Shown piece by piece: positions 7,599 through 17,076 of a DNA stretch of 53,289 nt. Position 1 is the first letter of the stretch. Each line of letters starts with the position of its first letter. Source of the DNA: Nitrospira japonica (lineage in GTDB: Bacteria; Nitrospirota; Thermodesulfovibrionia; Thermodesulfovibrionales; SM23-35); contig DYFC01000021.1 of NCBI GenBank assembly GCA_020725385.1, positions 1 through 53,289 on the forward strand. Reading direction: 5' to 3'. The notes under the pieces were generated by a model, which had not been told where the DNA came from, made no database searches, and saw only the letters and a list, made by a program, of their open reading frames with translations. A program made the position numbers and the translations under genes.

Positions 7599-8913
7599 TA
7601 TTGCCCCCTTTACATTAATTGCTATACAAAATGATTTGCGTTTACATATTCCTTTGCTTTTAGGAATAACTGCATTTAATGTAATAATTCTTTCTTTTAT
7701 ATTATTTTATGCTGAGAGAAATCAAATATCATGGTCACCTTTATTCATAATATCAGTTGCTGTAATAATAAGAATTTTATTTGTTTTTAAGCAACCAGAA
7801 TTATCCGATGATATTTACCGGTATTTGTTAGATGGAATACAATTAATCTCCGGGAATAATCCATACTCATTACCTCCTGATTCTATAAAAGTATACGATA
7901 AACATATTTACAATATATTAAAGAAAGTAAATCATCCGGATCTTATAACTATTTATCCACCCGCAGCACAAATATTGTTCGGCATAAGTGCATTCTTCAG
8001 CAAAACTATAATAAGCATAAAATTTATACTTGTTGTTATAGATATATTTACATGCATAATCATAATTAAAATTTTGAAAAATATTAACATTCCATCATGG
8101 AAATCTATCTTATATGCATGGCATCCTTTACCAGTTATAGAGATAGCAGGTTCAGGCCATATTGATTCTTCAGTCATATTTTTCCTTTCGTTAACTTTAT
8201 TTATAATATTTTCAAAAAAGTCAGATGAAATCTTAATAGAAAATTCTAAAATGGTTTTTTCTGGTATAACCTTTGGATGTTCTTTTATGACAAAACTATT
8301 TCCAATTATTCTTTTACCTTTTCTTCTAATTGTTTTGAATAAAAAAAATAGAATATTTTTTATTTCAGGTTTTATATTTATTACAGTATTCCTATTTTTA
8401 CTATTCTTTCCTGATATTATAAACATATTCAAAACCCTTGCAGTTTATCTAAACAATTGGGAATTTTCAAATTATGGCTTTATTTTGCTTAAAGATTCAC
8501 TTTCATCAGGAACATTAGCACGTTTAATATTACTCATAATATTTGTCTTTATTTCATGTATTATGTTTGTCTTGTTTTTAAGAAGAAAAAACTTAAATAT
8601 TAGAATTTTTCAATATATGTACTGGTTAATCTTTATGTATTTACTTTTAAATCCTACTTTACATCCATGGTATGTTCTATCACTTGTATTTCTGTTGCCA
8701 TTCTATACTAAACCTGAAGGTCTTGTATTTAGCTGGGTTGTTTTTCTTTCTTATTACATTCAAATCGAATATTTTCTCACAGGAAAATGGATTGAGATAA
8801 AATTATTTTCTGCGATGATATGGTTATCACCAATTGTTACCTTTATTATCATTAAAATAATTACTTTTACTATAAACCTTACAAAAAAAAGCTTCTCGGA
8901 AAACAACCCATAA
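7540..8913 (+). CDS. Polytopic membrane glycosyltransferase (GT-C, GT87/MptA-B-like)
   Basis: 457 very hydrophobic residues with about ten membrane segments. SDDIYRYLLDG followed by SGNNPY is the acidic first-loop signature of polyprenol-phosphate-mannose-dependent GT-C transferases. GHIDSS and LNPTLHPWY are further family-like blocks. Such enzymes add sugars from a lipid-linked donor on the outer face of the inner membrane. The neighbouring DPM1-like gene (8827-9567) could make that donor. The start is uncertain: ATG at 7540 or 7549, neither with a Shine-Dalgarno, and both inside the opposite-strand rhodanese gene. The 3' end overlaps the DPM1-like gene by 87 bp. Confidence 0.72.
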   Translation: MQIMTSNKISNFLNITPFIIIAPFTLIAIQNDLRLHIPLLLGITAFNVIILSFILFYAERNQISWSPLFIISVAVIIRILFVFKQPELSDDIYRYLLDGIQLISGNNPYSLPPDSIKVYDKHIYNILKKVNHPDLITIYPPAAQILFGISAFFSKTIISIKFILVVIDIFTCIIIIKILKNINIPSWKSILYAWHPLPVIEIAGSGHIDSSVIFFLSLTLFIIFSKKSDEILIENSKMVFSGITFGCSFMTKLFPIILLPFLLIVLNKKNRIFFISGFIFITVFLFLLFFPDIINIFKTLAVYLNNWEFSNYGFILLKDSLSSGTLARLILLIIFVFISCIMFVLFLRRKNLNIRIFQYMYWLIFMYLLLNPTLHPWYVLSLVFLLPFYTKPEGLVFSWVVFLSYYIQIEYFLTGKWIEIKLFSAMIWLSPIVTFIIIKIITFTINLTKKSFSENNP

Positions 8914-9567
8914 AATCTTGATACCCGCTTTAAGAGTTCCTTTCAATGTTTTACTTATCTTTGACTTGCCTCCTGCTCTTTTATAATAGGGAAGGGGGAC
9001 TTCTGTTATTCTTAGATTATATTTTAAAGCTCTAATCTGCATCTCTATTGTCCAGCCAAAATTTTTATCACCCATATCTAAATCCATCAAAGAGTCCCAT
9101 TTAATTGCTCTCATTGGTCCGAGATCATGATATTTAAATTTCCATAGTAAATAGGTTAGATATGTTGCCAGAAAATTACCAAAACGCTGCTGAAAAGACA
9201 GAGCTTCTTTACTTGTTGGAATCCTATTTTCAATTACAAAATCTGCTGAGCCATAGATAATAGGGTTTAGAATCTCATGAAGTCTTGAAATATCATCGCT
9301 TCCATCAGCATCAGCAAATGCGATTATATCAGGTGGTTCATGAGATAAAAACTTTATCCCTGCGAGACAGGCTCTTCCATAACCTGCTATAGGTTCATAA
9401 ACAACAAATACTCCATTATTCTGTGCAATATTTGCAGTCTCATCAATAGAGCCATTATCAACAACAATAACTTTATCTACAATTTCGGGAATAGCTTTGA
9501 GAACTAAAGGCAGAGTTTCAGCTTCATTCCTTGCTGGCAAAATAAGAGCTATTTTGGTATCTTGCAT
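8827..9567 (-). CDS. Family-2 glycosyltransferase, dolichyl/polyprenyl-phosphate mannosyltransferase-like
   Basis: 246 residues, GT-A fold only. LILPARNEAETLP, VIVVDNGSIDET and FADADGSDD (metal-binding DAD) are the typical motifs, and the segment DLGPMRAIKWDSL with GWTIEMQIRA follows the DPM1/prokaryotic GT2 pattern of soluble enzymes that load a sugar on polyprenyl phosphate. There are no C-terminal membrane helices. It is convergent with the GT-C gene and overlaps it by 87 bp; together they could form a donor-synthase and transferase pair. No Shine-Dalgarno is evident. Confidence 0.78.
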   Translation of the reverse strand: MQDTKIALILPARNEAETLPLVLKAIPEIVDKVIVVDNGSIDETANIAQNNGVFVVYEPIAGYGRACLAGIKFLSHEPPDIIAFADADGSDDISRLHEILNPIIYGSADFVIENRIPTSKEALSFQQRFGNFLATYLTYLLWKFKYHDLGPMRAIKWDSLMDLDMGDKNFGWTIEMQIRALKYNLRITEVPLPYYKRAGGKSKISKTLKGTLKAGIKILWVVFREAFFCKVYSKSNYFNDNKGNNW

Positions 9568-9713
9568 ATTAATAAATATCGGAAATAAATTTTTTGATGA
9601 ATTTATAATACAAAATTCATTTGCTGATTTACTAATACTTAAATTATATAAATAACTTATAATTCATAAGACATATCCATGATTTTTTATGAATATTATG
9701 ATAATCTTACTTA

Positions 9714-10493
9714 ATGAATGACATAACATCAGAAATTAAAAAAGCTATTACTGCTAATGATGAAGAATTAAAAATACTCGTTCATCATTTCTCGGTTGAA
9801 GTTTTAAAAAATATATTTATTAACAGAAATCTTAATGAAGATCATGTTTATGTGATTGCAAATAGAAAAAATATATCATCCTCTTTACTTGAATATATCT
9901 ATAACATTAGAAAATGGAAAGAAAATTATAAAATAATCTCAGCTTTGTGCCGTAATCCAAGAACTCCTGAAAAAATAGCTTTGCAGATATTAAAATCATT
10001 ACGAATACTTGATCTTGCGGAACTCACCCGCAATAAACAGGTTCGTATATCAGTTAGGTCTAAAGCAGAATTAATGATATCTGAAAAAATACTATCATTA
10101 CCTTCGGGTATAAAAATCTCAATAGCAAGAAGGGCAAGCAATAATGTATTGCTAAAATTGCTCGAAGATGGAGTTAAAGAAGTTGTTCCAGTATGTCTTG
10201 ATAATCCATTATTGACCGAAGGTGATATTTGCAAAACTATTCATTTGAGAAAGACACCATCCCATGTAATAAATATGATAGCAAGTCATCCTAAATGGTC
10301 AAACCGTTATGAAGTTCAAAAAGCTTTGATAAGAAATAACTATTCAAAGCTTTCAATTATTGTAAATTTTTTTGAGAAGATGATGACACATGATCTTATA
10401 GAGTTATACGAAGACCCTAATGTTCCAATTAGTACCAAACCTTTTTTATATAGAGAACTTTTAAGAAGAAATGCTATAGATATTGAAAAATAA
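9714..10493 (+). CDS. Uncharacterised helical-repeat protein
   Basis: 259 residues, no recognised family. The protein is built of paired helices spaced every 20-30 residues, with recurring short phrases (NRKNISSSLLEYIYN, CRNPRTPEKIALQIL, RNKQVRISVRSKAEL, RRASNNVLLKLLEDG, HPKWSNRYEVQKALI). These look like degenerate alpha-solenoid repeats of the HEAT or leucine-rich-variant kind, a protein-binding scaffold. There is no signal peptide, membrane helix or catalytic motif. It is a single gene, convergent with the MglA-like gene (4 bp apart). No Shine-Dalgarno precedes the ATG. Function unknown. Confidence 0.55.
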   Translation: MNDITSEIKKAITANDEELKILVHHFSVEVLKNIFINRNLNEDHVYVIANRKNISSSLLEYIYNIRKWKENYKIISALCRNPRTPEKIALQILKSLRILDLAELTRNKQVRISVRSKAELMISEKILSLPSGIKISIARRASNNVLLKLLEDGVKEVVPVCLDNPLLTEGDICKTIHLRKTPSHVINMIASHPKWSNRYEVQKALIRNNYSKLSIIVNFFEKMMTHDLIELYEDPNVPISTKPFLYRELLRRNAIDIEK

Positions 10494-10496
10494 AAA

Positions 10497-11576
10497 TTAA
10501 GAACTAAAAAATCTAAACCAGCTTTTCTTTTCTTTGAGATTTTCAACTATTCCATAAATCGTTCGTATGAGTGAATTGATTTCTTTTTGTTCTTTTTTAT
10601 TATCTTTCAGTTCATTTTTTACATTTTCTATATCTGTTTTTAATTCTTTTAAAATCTTATTTGTCTCAGAAATTGCATTGATGATTTCATCAGCTTTCTT
10701 ATCTGAAATTACAGGAACTTCTTTAATAATAGGTTCAGAAATTTGTTCTTCTTCAATTTTTGTAATTATTTTTTCTGGTTCTGTCCTCACTTCTGGAATT
10801 TCTATTTCCGGCATTTCAAAAGATGTTCTCTGAATCGGTATTTGCTCTTCAGCAATTATAGGTTTTACAGCAGCTTTTGGTTTTGGTTCTTCAAAAATAG
10901 CTGATTCTGTTAATGATTTTTCTGTAATAACCTTTTCAGGTTGAGCAAATGTTTCCGAATACTCTTCGGATGTCTGTATTTTAATTTTATGTTTTTGCGA
11001 AATATTTTTTATAACGAGTTTTGTGATTTCCCTGAATGTTTTCTCAACTCCTTCTCCTCTAACTGCAATAGATTCAAAGTAGCTATATTTGCCTTCTGGA
11101 TTCAGGTCATTATTTAATTCGTCAACAGATAAAATATTTGGCAAGTCACGCTTGTTAAATTGAAGGAGAATAGATATTTCATCAGGATTAATATTATTCT
11201 CTATAAGGTTATCATACATGTTCCTGAGGCTTTCAATATTAGAATCTTTCATCTCTTTTTGTGAGTCAGCTACAAAAACAACAGCATCAGCACCTTTCAA
11301 AACTATCTTTCTTGTTGCATTATATCTCACCTGACCGGGAACAGTGTACAACTGAAATCTTATAGAAAAATCGCTTATTTTACCTATTTCAACAGGAAGA
11401 AAATCAAAAAAAAGTGTTCTGTCGGCTTCTGTGGCAAGAGAAAGTAGTTTACCCCTTCTTGAAGGATCAAAGATTGAATGTAGATATTGTAGATTAGTTG
11501 TCTTTCCACTTAACCCGGGGCCATAATAAACAATTTTTATAGTTATTTCTTTAGTTGCATAATTAAATAAAGCCAT
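10497..11576 (-). CDS. MglA-like small GTPase with coiled-coil C-terminal extension
   Basis: 359 residues. The first about 195 are an MglA-family Ras-like GTPase: P-loop GPGLSGKTT, G3 region TVPGQVRYNATR, NKRDL (G4) and IAVRGEG (G5). MglA proteins switch cell polarity in motile bacteria and interact with Roadblock/MglB proteins. The remainder is a Glu/Pro/Ile-rich linker (about 200-300) followed by a coiled coil (about 305-350, with LKTDIENVKNELKDNKKEQ), absent from the shorter motility MglA. It lies 3 bp downstream of the GGDEF gene and is probably co-transcribed with it and secA, which hints at a link between c-di-GMP signalling and polarity. Confidence 0.82.
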   Translation of the reverse strand: MALFNYATKEITIKIVYYGPGLSGKTTNLQYLHSIFDPSRRGKLLSLATEADRTLFFDFLPVEIGKISDFSIRFQLYTVPGQVRYNATRKIVLKGADAVVFVADSQKEMKDSNIESLRNMYDNLIENNINPDEISILLQFNKRDLPNILSVDELNNDLNPEGKYSYFESIAVRGEGVEKTFREITKLVIKNISQKHKIKIQTSEEYSETFAQPEKVITEKSLTESAIFEEPKPKAAVKPIIAEEQIPIQRTSFEMPEIEIPEVRTEPEKIITKIEEEQISEPIIKEVPVISDKKADEIINAISETNKILKELKTDIENVKNELKDNKKEQKEINSLIRTIYGIVENLKEKKSWFRFFSS

Positions 11577-11579
11577 ATT

Positions 11580-12977
11580 TTATACTATAGCATAAACTGC
11601 ATTTCTTGTCTGATGTTTAACCCTATACATAGCTTCATCAGCGAGTTTTATAAGTTCCTCCTTTGAACTTGCACTGCCCGGATATGAAGCTACCCCAAAA
11701 CTTGCAGTTATTTTTAATGCGTAACCTTCTTTTTTAAGAAAAGTATTTTGTTCAACAGCTCTTCTCATTCTTTCTGCTATCTGTGCAGCAGCTTTTGGAG
11801 CTGTTTGTGGAAGAACAATTACAAATTCATCGCCACCATATCTTGCAACAATATCAACAGTTCTAAGATTTCTAAGTAAAAGCTGTCCCATTTCAACCAA
11901 TACCTTGCTTCCTACAATATGTCCATAAGTATCATTTATCCTTTTGAAATGGTCAATGTCCATAAATACTAATGATAAAGAACTATTATATCGGCTCGCA
12001 CGCTGTATTTCGATTTCTATGGTTCTGTTAAGATAACGCGTATTAAAAAGCTTTGTTAAGTCATCAGTTATAGCAAGTTCTGTCATTTTCTGGTATAAAG
12101 AAGTCCTTTCAATCGCAATTGCAGTATGGTCAACCAATCTCATTAAAAGGTCCATATCATCTTTGTTAAAAGGCTCCCCTGTTTTTTTATTTACGAGCTC
12201 AATAACACCAAGAATTTGTTCATTAATTTTTACAGGAACACACATCAGTGATTTTGTCTTGAAATGAATCGCTCTATCTATTCTGCCTGTAAATCTTTGA
12301 TCTTTTGAGACATCAGGTACTACAACAGGAATACCTTCTTTTGCAACCCATCCCGCGATTCCTTCTCCTAATTTTATTCTAAATTTTCGTATATTCGAGG
12401 ATTTCTTTCTATTGGTTTTTTCGAAAATAAGATCTCCTGTTTCTTGATCAACAAGGAGTACAGACCAAGCTTCAGCTTTTATCATCTCCTTCACTTTTTC
12501 CATTATCATGAAAAGAATATCTTTAAGTTCAGTTGAAGAAGTAAGGGTTTTACTTACTACCTGATAAAAGTCTAACTCTCTTTTTAATGAAAACAGATCA
12601 TTTTTAAGTTTTATATTTTCATTTAAGATTTTAGATTCATTCAGTGCTTTTTTTATAAAAAAAGTTAATTCCTTGGGACCGGGTAGAAATAATGGGAATG
12701 TCAAGTTAATTTTAAGCCATTTAGTCATTCCTTTTAGAGCATGGTTATCATATATAATGATTTTCGGTATATTTGATGTTAGGTTGAGGAATTTATTAAA
12801 TGAAATATTTTTATTTATATTTTTTTCGATTATAAATATATCTGCTTTTTTGTCAGCTAATTCTTGTAGTGTTTTCTCGAGTGAATCATATTTTATTACA
12901 TTATACCCTGTTGATATAAGCAAGTCCTGAAAATCATAATTTAAAGGTATATTTCCTATCAATGAAATTCTATGCAT
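11580..12977 (-). CDS. Diguanylate cyclase: receiver-like, GAF and GGDEF domains
   Basis: 465 residues from the chosen start. Residues 1-110 resemble a response-regulator fold without a clear phospho-acceptor (ADIFIIEKN). About 115-145 is a coiled coil. About 150-295 is a GAF domain ([33 protein letters not shown]). The rest is GGDEF, with the intact active loop [12 protein letters not shown] and [14 protein letters not shown]. It should make c-di-GMP under GAF control. The start at 12977 gives an 8-bp overlap with the secA stop and begins directly at the domain (MHRISLIGN). An upstream ATG at 13031 follows an AGGAAGG that is really part of the conserved secA C-terminal coding sequence. Confidence 0.82.
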   Translation of the reverse strand: MHRISLIGNIPLNYDFQDLLISTGYNVIKYDSLEKTLQELADKKADIFIIEKNINKNISFNKFLNLTSNIPKIIIYDNHALKGMTKWLKINLTFPLFLPGPKELTFFIKKALNESKILNENIKLKNDLFSLKRELDFYQVVSKTLTSSTELKDILFMIMEKVKEMIKAEAWSVLLVDQETGDLIFEKTNRKKSSNIRKFRIKLGEGIAGWVAKEGIPVVVPDVSKDQRFTGRIDRAIHFKTKSLMCVPVKINEQILGVIELVNKKTGEPFNKDDMDLLMRLVDHTAIAIERTSLYQKMTELAITDDLTKLFNTRYLNRTIEIEIQRASRYNSSLSLVFMDIDHFKRINDTYGHIVGSKVLVEMGQLLLRNLRTVDIVARYGGDEFVIVLPQTAPKAAAQIAERMRRAVEQNTFLKKEGYALKITASFGVASYPGSASSKEELIKLADEAMYRVKHQTRNAVYAIV

Positions 12978-15639
12978 TGATACCGCAGCATTTTTTGTAT
13001 TTTTTACCACTTCCGCAAATACATGGATCATTCCTTCCTATTTTTTTTGCACGTCTTACAGGCTGTGATGATGCGGAACTTTCACCTCTATTGTATTGCA
13101 TTCTAATCTGTTTTACAGGTTCTCTAATAGTTTCTTTCTTTTGTATCTGAATCTTGAAAAGTCTTGTCACAACTTCAGTAGATATTCTTGAGGACATAGC
13201 TGCAAATACTTCAAAGGCTTCTTTTTTATATTCAACTAATGGATCTTTTTGACCATAGCCTCTTAACCCAATGCCTTCTTTAAGATGGTCCATGCCAAGA
13301 AGGTGATCTTTCCATTGGGTATCAATAACCTGAAGCATGATAACCCTTTCAAGATAGCGCATTAAGTCGCTACCAAATTCCTGTTCTTTTGCTTTGTAAG
13401 TATTTTTTACAGTTGAGATAAGATATTCTCTGAGAGCATCTCTTCCCATTGATTCAATTACAGGCGAAATTGAGAATACTCCGTATATCGCTTCTTTTAA
13501 ACCTTTAATATCCCATTCTTCAAAATACTTATCTTCGGGACAGTATATATCCATAATTTCATCGATAACATCTTCTATCATTGAATATATACGTTCTTCC
13601 AGATTCTGACCTGAAAGAATTTCTTTTCTGAAAGAATATATTTCGGATCTCTGTTTGTTCATAACATCATCATACTCAAGAAGATGTTTTCTAATTTCAA
13701 AATTGTGTGTTTCAACACGTTTTTGTGCATTCTCTATTGCTCTTGATACAATTTTATTCTCAATCGGCACATCTTCTTCCATGCCAAGCTTACCCATAAT
13801 TCCAGAGATTTTATCAGAACCAAAAATTCTCATTAAATCATCTTCAAGAGAAAGATAAAAACGTGAAGAACCAGGATCACCCTGTCTTCCTGAACGCCCT
13901 CTTAATTGATTATCTATTCTTCTTGCTTCATGTCTTTCGGTGCCAAGTATATGGAGTCCTCCCAGTGAAACAACTTTTTCTCTATCTTTTTTGCATATTT
14001 CCTCTGCTTTAGAAAGAGCTGCTTTCCACTCTTCTTCTGAATATTGTGGTTTATCTTTTAAAAAATCGCGTGCCAAACCTTCAGGATTTCCACCAAGTAT
14101 AATATCAGTACCTCTACCTGCCATATTTGTTGCTATAGTGACAGCACCGCTTCTTCCTGCCTGTGCTATAATTTCTGCTTCTTTTTCATGATATTTAGCA
14201 TTAAGAACATTGTGTGGAATACCTTTCTTTTTCAGTAAATGACTGAGTATCTCTGATTTTTCAATAGAGATAGTGCCAACCAGAACTGGTTGGCCTTTTT
14301 TATGAAGTTGTTCAATTTCTTCTATTACTGCATTAAATTTTGTTTTTTCAGATTTATAAATAACATCAGGATGATCAACTCTTATCATCTCTTTGTTTGT
14401 TGGAATTACTACGACATCAAGATTATAAATTTTTGCAAATTCCTCTGCTTCTGTATCTGCTGTACCTGTCATGCCCGCAAGCTTGTTATACATTCTGAAG
14501 TAGTTCTGAAAAGTAATAGAAGCGAGTGTTTGGTTTTCACTCTCTATTTTTACACCTTCTTTTGCTTCAATCGCCTGATGTAACCCATCTGACCAGCGTC
14601 TTCCCGGCATAAGCCTGCCAGTGAATTCGTCAACTATAATAACTTCATTATCCTTAATAACATAATCAACATCTCTTTTGAAAAGAGTATGTGCTTTTAA
14701 AGCTTGTAAAACATGGTGAACTAATTCAATATTTGCAGGATCGTATAAGTTTACCGCTCCGAGTAAATGTTCAACCTTTATATTCCCTTCCTCTGTTAGA
14801 ATTGCCGTACGGGCTTTTTCATCAATTGTATAATCAATATCTCTTTTAAGTTTTGGAATAATTTTATCAATTCTATAATATTTATCTGTTGATTCTTCAG
14901 ATGGTCCAGAAATTATTAAAGGAGTCCTTGCTTCATCAATTAGAATGCTGTCAACTTCATCCACTATTGCATAATTTAGTTCCCTCTGGCAATATTCAGA
15001 TATATCATACTTCATATTATCTCTAAGATAATCGAATCCAAATTCATTATTTGTGCCGTAAGTAATGTCTGCAGCATAAGCCTCCTGTCTTGTGCAGGGC
15101 TTAAGAAAATCCATTTTTTTATCTGTTGAAAAATAATTAGGATCATATAAAAATGATGCTTCATGTTGTATTACACCAATTGATAGTCCCAAGAAATTAT
15201 ATAAAGGTCCCATCCATTGAGTATCACGTTTTGCAAGATAATCATTTACAGTTACAACATGAACTCCACGGCCTTCAAGTGCGTTAAGATAAACAGGAAG
15301 TGTGGCTACAAGTGTTTTACCTTCACCTGTTTTCATTTCGGCAATTTTACCTTCATGCAGGACAATACCACCTAATATCTGGACATCAAAATGCCTCATA
15401 TTTAGTTTTCTTTTTGAAACCTCACGTACTACAGCAAAAGCTTCGGGAAGGATTTCATCAAGAGATACTCCTGATTCAAGCATTTTCTTAAACTCTGAAG
15501 TTTTTTCTTTGAGTTGTATATCGGAAAGCACTGAAATAGAGGATTCAAATGAATTAACTTGCTCAACAATTGGCCAGAGTCTTTTAAGTTCTCTTTCGTT
15601 TTTTGTACCAAAAAATTTACTAAGTAATGTTCCTATCAT
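12970..15639 (-). CDS. secA: Preprotein translocase ATPase SecA
   Basis: 889 residues, full length. It is the motor of Sec-dependent protein export. Visible parts: Walker A ([14 protein letters not shown]), the DEAD-box [33 protein letters not shown] of the cross-linking region, [10 protein letters not shown] and [12 protein letters not shown] helicase motifs, and a C-terminal SEC-C zinc motif (Cys873, Cys875, Cys884, Cys885 in [13 protein letters not shown]) for SecB and ribosome contact. A TTGAAA-N17-TATTAT promoter ends 6 nt before the ATG with no Shine-Dalgarno, so the mRNA is probably leaderless. The GGDEF and MglA genes follow in the same direction. Confidence 0.97.
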   Translation of the reverse strand: MIGTLLSKFFGTKNERELKRLWPIVEQVNSFESSISVLSDIQLKEKTSEFKKMLESGVSLDEILPEAFAVVREVSKRKLNMRHFDVQILGGIVLHEGKIAEMKTGEGKTLVATLPVYLNALEGRGVHVVTVNDYLAKRDTQWMGPLYNFLGLSIGVIQHEASFLYDPNYFSTDKKMDFLKPCTRQEAYAADITYGTNNEFGFDYLRDNMKYDISEYCQRELNYAIVDEVDSILIDEARTPLIISGPSEESTDKYYRIDKIIPKLKRDIDYTIDEKARTAILTEEGNIKVEHLLGAVNLYDPANIELVHHVLQALKAHTLFKRDVDYVIKDNEVIIVDEFTGRLMPGRRWSDGLHQAIEAKEGVKIESENQTLASITFQNYFRMYNKLAGMTGTADTEAEEFAKIYNLDVVVIPTNKEMIRVDHPDVIYKSEKTKFNAVIEEIEQLHKKGQPVLVGTISIEKSEILSHLLKKKGIPHNVLNAKYHEKEAEIIAQAGRSGAVTIATNMAGRGTDIILGGNPEGLARDFLKDKPQYSEEEWKAALSKAEEICKKDREKVVSLGGLHILGTERHEARRIDNQLRGRSGRQGDPGSSRFYLSLEDDLMRIFGSDKISGIMGKLGMEEDVPIENKIVSRAIENAQKRVETHNFEIRKHLLEYDDVMNKQRSEIYSFRKEILSGQNLEERIYSMIEDVIDEIMDIYCPEDKYFEEWDIKGLKEAIYGVFSISPVIESMGRDALREYLISTVKNTYKAKEQEFGSDLMRYLERVIMLQVIDTQWKDHLLGMDHLKEGIGLRGYGQKDPLVEYKKEAFEVFAAMSSRISTEVVTRLFKIQIQKKETIREPVKQIRMQYNRGESSASSQPVRRAKKIGRNDPCICGSGKKYKKCCGINA

Positions 15640-15645
15640 TTTTCT

Positions 15646-15674
15646 ATAATAAAATACACAAACTATTATTTCAA
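15646..15674 (-). promoter_or_regulatory. secA promoter, leaderless type
   Basis: On the minus strand: TTGAAA (15674-15669), 17-bp spacer, TATTAT (15651-15646). The -10 box ends 6 nt before the secA ATG at 15639, so transcription should begin at or next to the A of the start codon. Confidence 0.65.
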
Positions 15675-15753
15675 GAAATTGTGTAAAAATTTTATTTAAC
15701 TGTCTTTTTTATTTTATAAAAATTAATGATTACATGAAAAGTTTATAGAGATC

Positions 15754-15783
15754 TTGCGATTATTTATTTCGACATGCTAAATT
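15754..15783 (+). promoter_or_regulatory. miaB promoter candidate, leaderless type
   Basis: TTGCGA (15754-15759), 18-bp spacer, TAAATT (15778-15783), then 6 nt to the miaB ATG. Both boxes match consensus only partly; the spacing to the ATG equals that at secA, rlpA and the vapC-like gene. Confidence 0.45.
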
Positions 15784-15789
15784 GATTTT

Positions 15790-17076
15790 ATGAAGAAATT
15801 AGTTTATATACATACATTTGGTTGTCAGATGAATGTTCATGATTCTGAAAAAATGCTTGGAATCTTGGAAGGGAAGGGCTATCAAGAGACTGATCAGCCT
15901 TCGAAAGCTGATTTAATAATTTTTAATACTTGCAGTATAAGGCAAAAAGCTGAACAGAAGTTTTACAGCGAACTTGGCAGAATAAAATCTTATAAAAAAA
16001 GACATAAAAATCTAAAAATTATTGTTGCAGGGTGTATAGCACAACAAGAGGGGAAAAATATTTTTAAGAAAGCACCACATGTCGATTTTATAATAGGACC
16101 ACAAAATATCCATAATCTCGAAAAAATACAAGATGAAAAACAAGTATTAATTGAAGAAAATGCAGACATAGCAATAAATGATCTTCCTGTAAAACGTAAC
16201 AATAATGTATCTGCATGGGTTACTATAATGTATGGTTGTAATAATTATTGCAGCTATTGTGTTGTACCTTATACAAGGGGCAGAGAAAGGTCTCGTCCGA
16301 GTGAAAATATCTATAAAGAAATAACTGAACTTGCAGCAAAAGGATACAAAGAAATAACACTTCTTGGACAAAATGTAAATTCATATTACAGTGATATTAA
16401 TTTCACGCAGCTATTGAGAAAAATCAATAAAATAGAAGGAATCGTAAGAATTCGATTTGTGACATCTCACCCAAAAGATTTATCAGAAGATTTAATATAT
16501 GCAATTCAAGAGCTTGATAAGGTCTGCGAACACATACATTTGCCTTTGCAATCAGGTTCTGATGAGATACTTGTAAGAATGAATAGAAGATATTCTTTGA
16601 AAGATTATATGAAAAGAGTGAACATGTTAAGAAAAAAGATTCCAGATATATCAATCACTTCAGATATTATTGCAGGATTTCCCGGTGAAAATGAAAGTGA
16701 CCATAGAGCTACTTTGAAAGCTTTAAAAGAAATAGAATTTGATGGTATATTTGCTTTTAAATTTTCACCAAGACCTGGCACAAAAGCGGAAAAAATGGAT
16801 AATCAAATAGATGAAAATATAAAATCTGAAAGGCTTTCTGAAATACTTAGTTTGCAAGATAAAATTACCGAGAAAAAAAATAAATCACTCGAAGGAACTA
16901 TTCAAGAAATTTTAATAGAAGGTTATGACGAATTGAATGTTAATAGATTATCAGGCAGAACCCGTACAAATAAAATAGTTACAATAGATGCATATAACTT
17001 TAAACAAGGCGATATAATCAATGTTTTTATATCAAAGGGGAGAAAACATTCTCTTGAAGGGAATCCTCTGATTTAA
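15790..17076 (+). CDS. miaB: tRNA-2-methylthio-N6-isopentenyladenosine-37 synthase MiaB
   Basis: 428 residues. It adds the methylthio group to i6A37 of tRNAs reading UNN codons, using two 4Fe-4S clusters. The N-terminal methylthiotransferase domain has its three Cys (TFGCQMN, NTCSIRQ, VAGCIAQQ). The radical-SAM triad is CNNYCSYC in YGCNNYCSYCVVPYTRGRE, and the TRAM domain closes the protein (SGRTRTNKIVTID). The sequence YTRGRERSR is typical of MiaB rather than RimO. It is followed by mtaB with a 1-bp TAATG overlap. No Shine-Dalgarno; see the promoter ending 6 nt upstream. Confidence 0.94.
   Translation: MKKLVYIHTFGCQMNVHDSEKMLGILEGKGYQETDQPSKADLIIFNTCSIRQKAEQKFYSELGRIKSYKKRHKNLKIIVAGCIAQQEGKNIFKKAPHVDFIIGPQNIHNLEKIQDEKQVLIEENADIAINDLPVKRNNNVSAWVTIMYGCNNYCSYCVVPYTRGRERSRPSENIYKEITELAAKGYKEITLLGQNVNSYYSDINFTQLLRKINKIEGIVRIRFVTSHPKDLSEDLIYAIQELDKVCEHIHLPLQSGSDEILVRMNRRYSLKDYMKRVNMLRKKIPDISITSDIIAGFPGENESDHRATLKALKEIEFDGIFAFKFSPRPGTKAEKMDNQIDENIKSERLSEILSLQDKITEKKNKSLEGTIQEILIEGYDELNVNRLSGRTRTNKIVTIDAYNFKQGDIINVFISKGRKHSLEGNPLI

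Noticed and set aside
7953-8432. Long opposite-strand open frame inside the GT-C gene
   Set aside because: It mirrors a hydrophobic AT-rich gene and has no start signal or family motif.
13016-13031. AGGAAGG-ATG as the start of the GGDEF gene at 13031
   Set aside because: These bases encode the conserved IGRNDPC of the SecA tail, so the apparent ribosome-binding site is a by-product; the start at 12977 fits the domain and the overlap.
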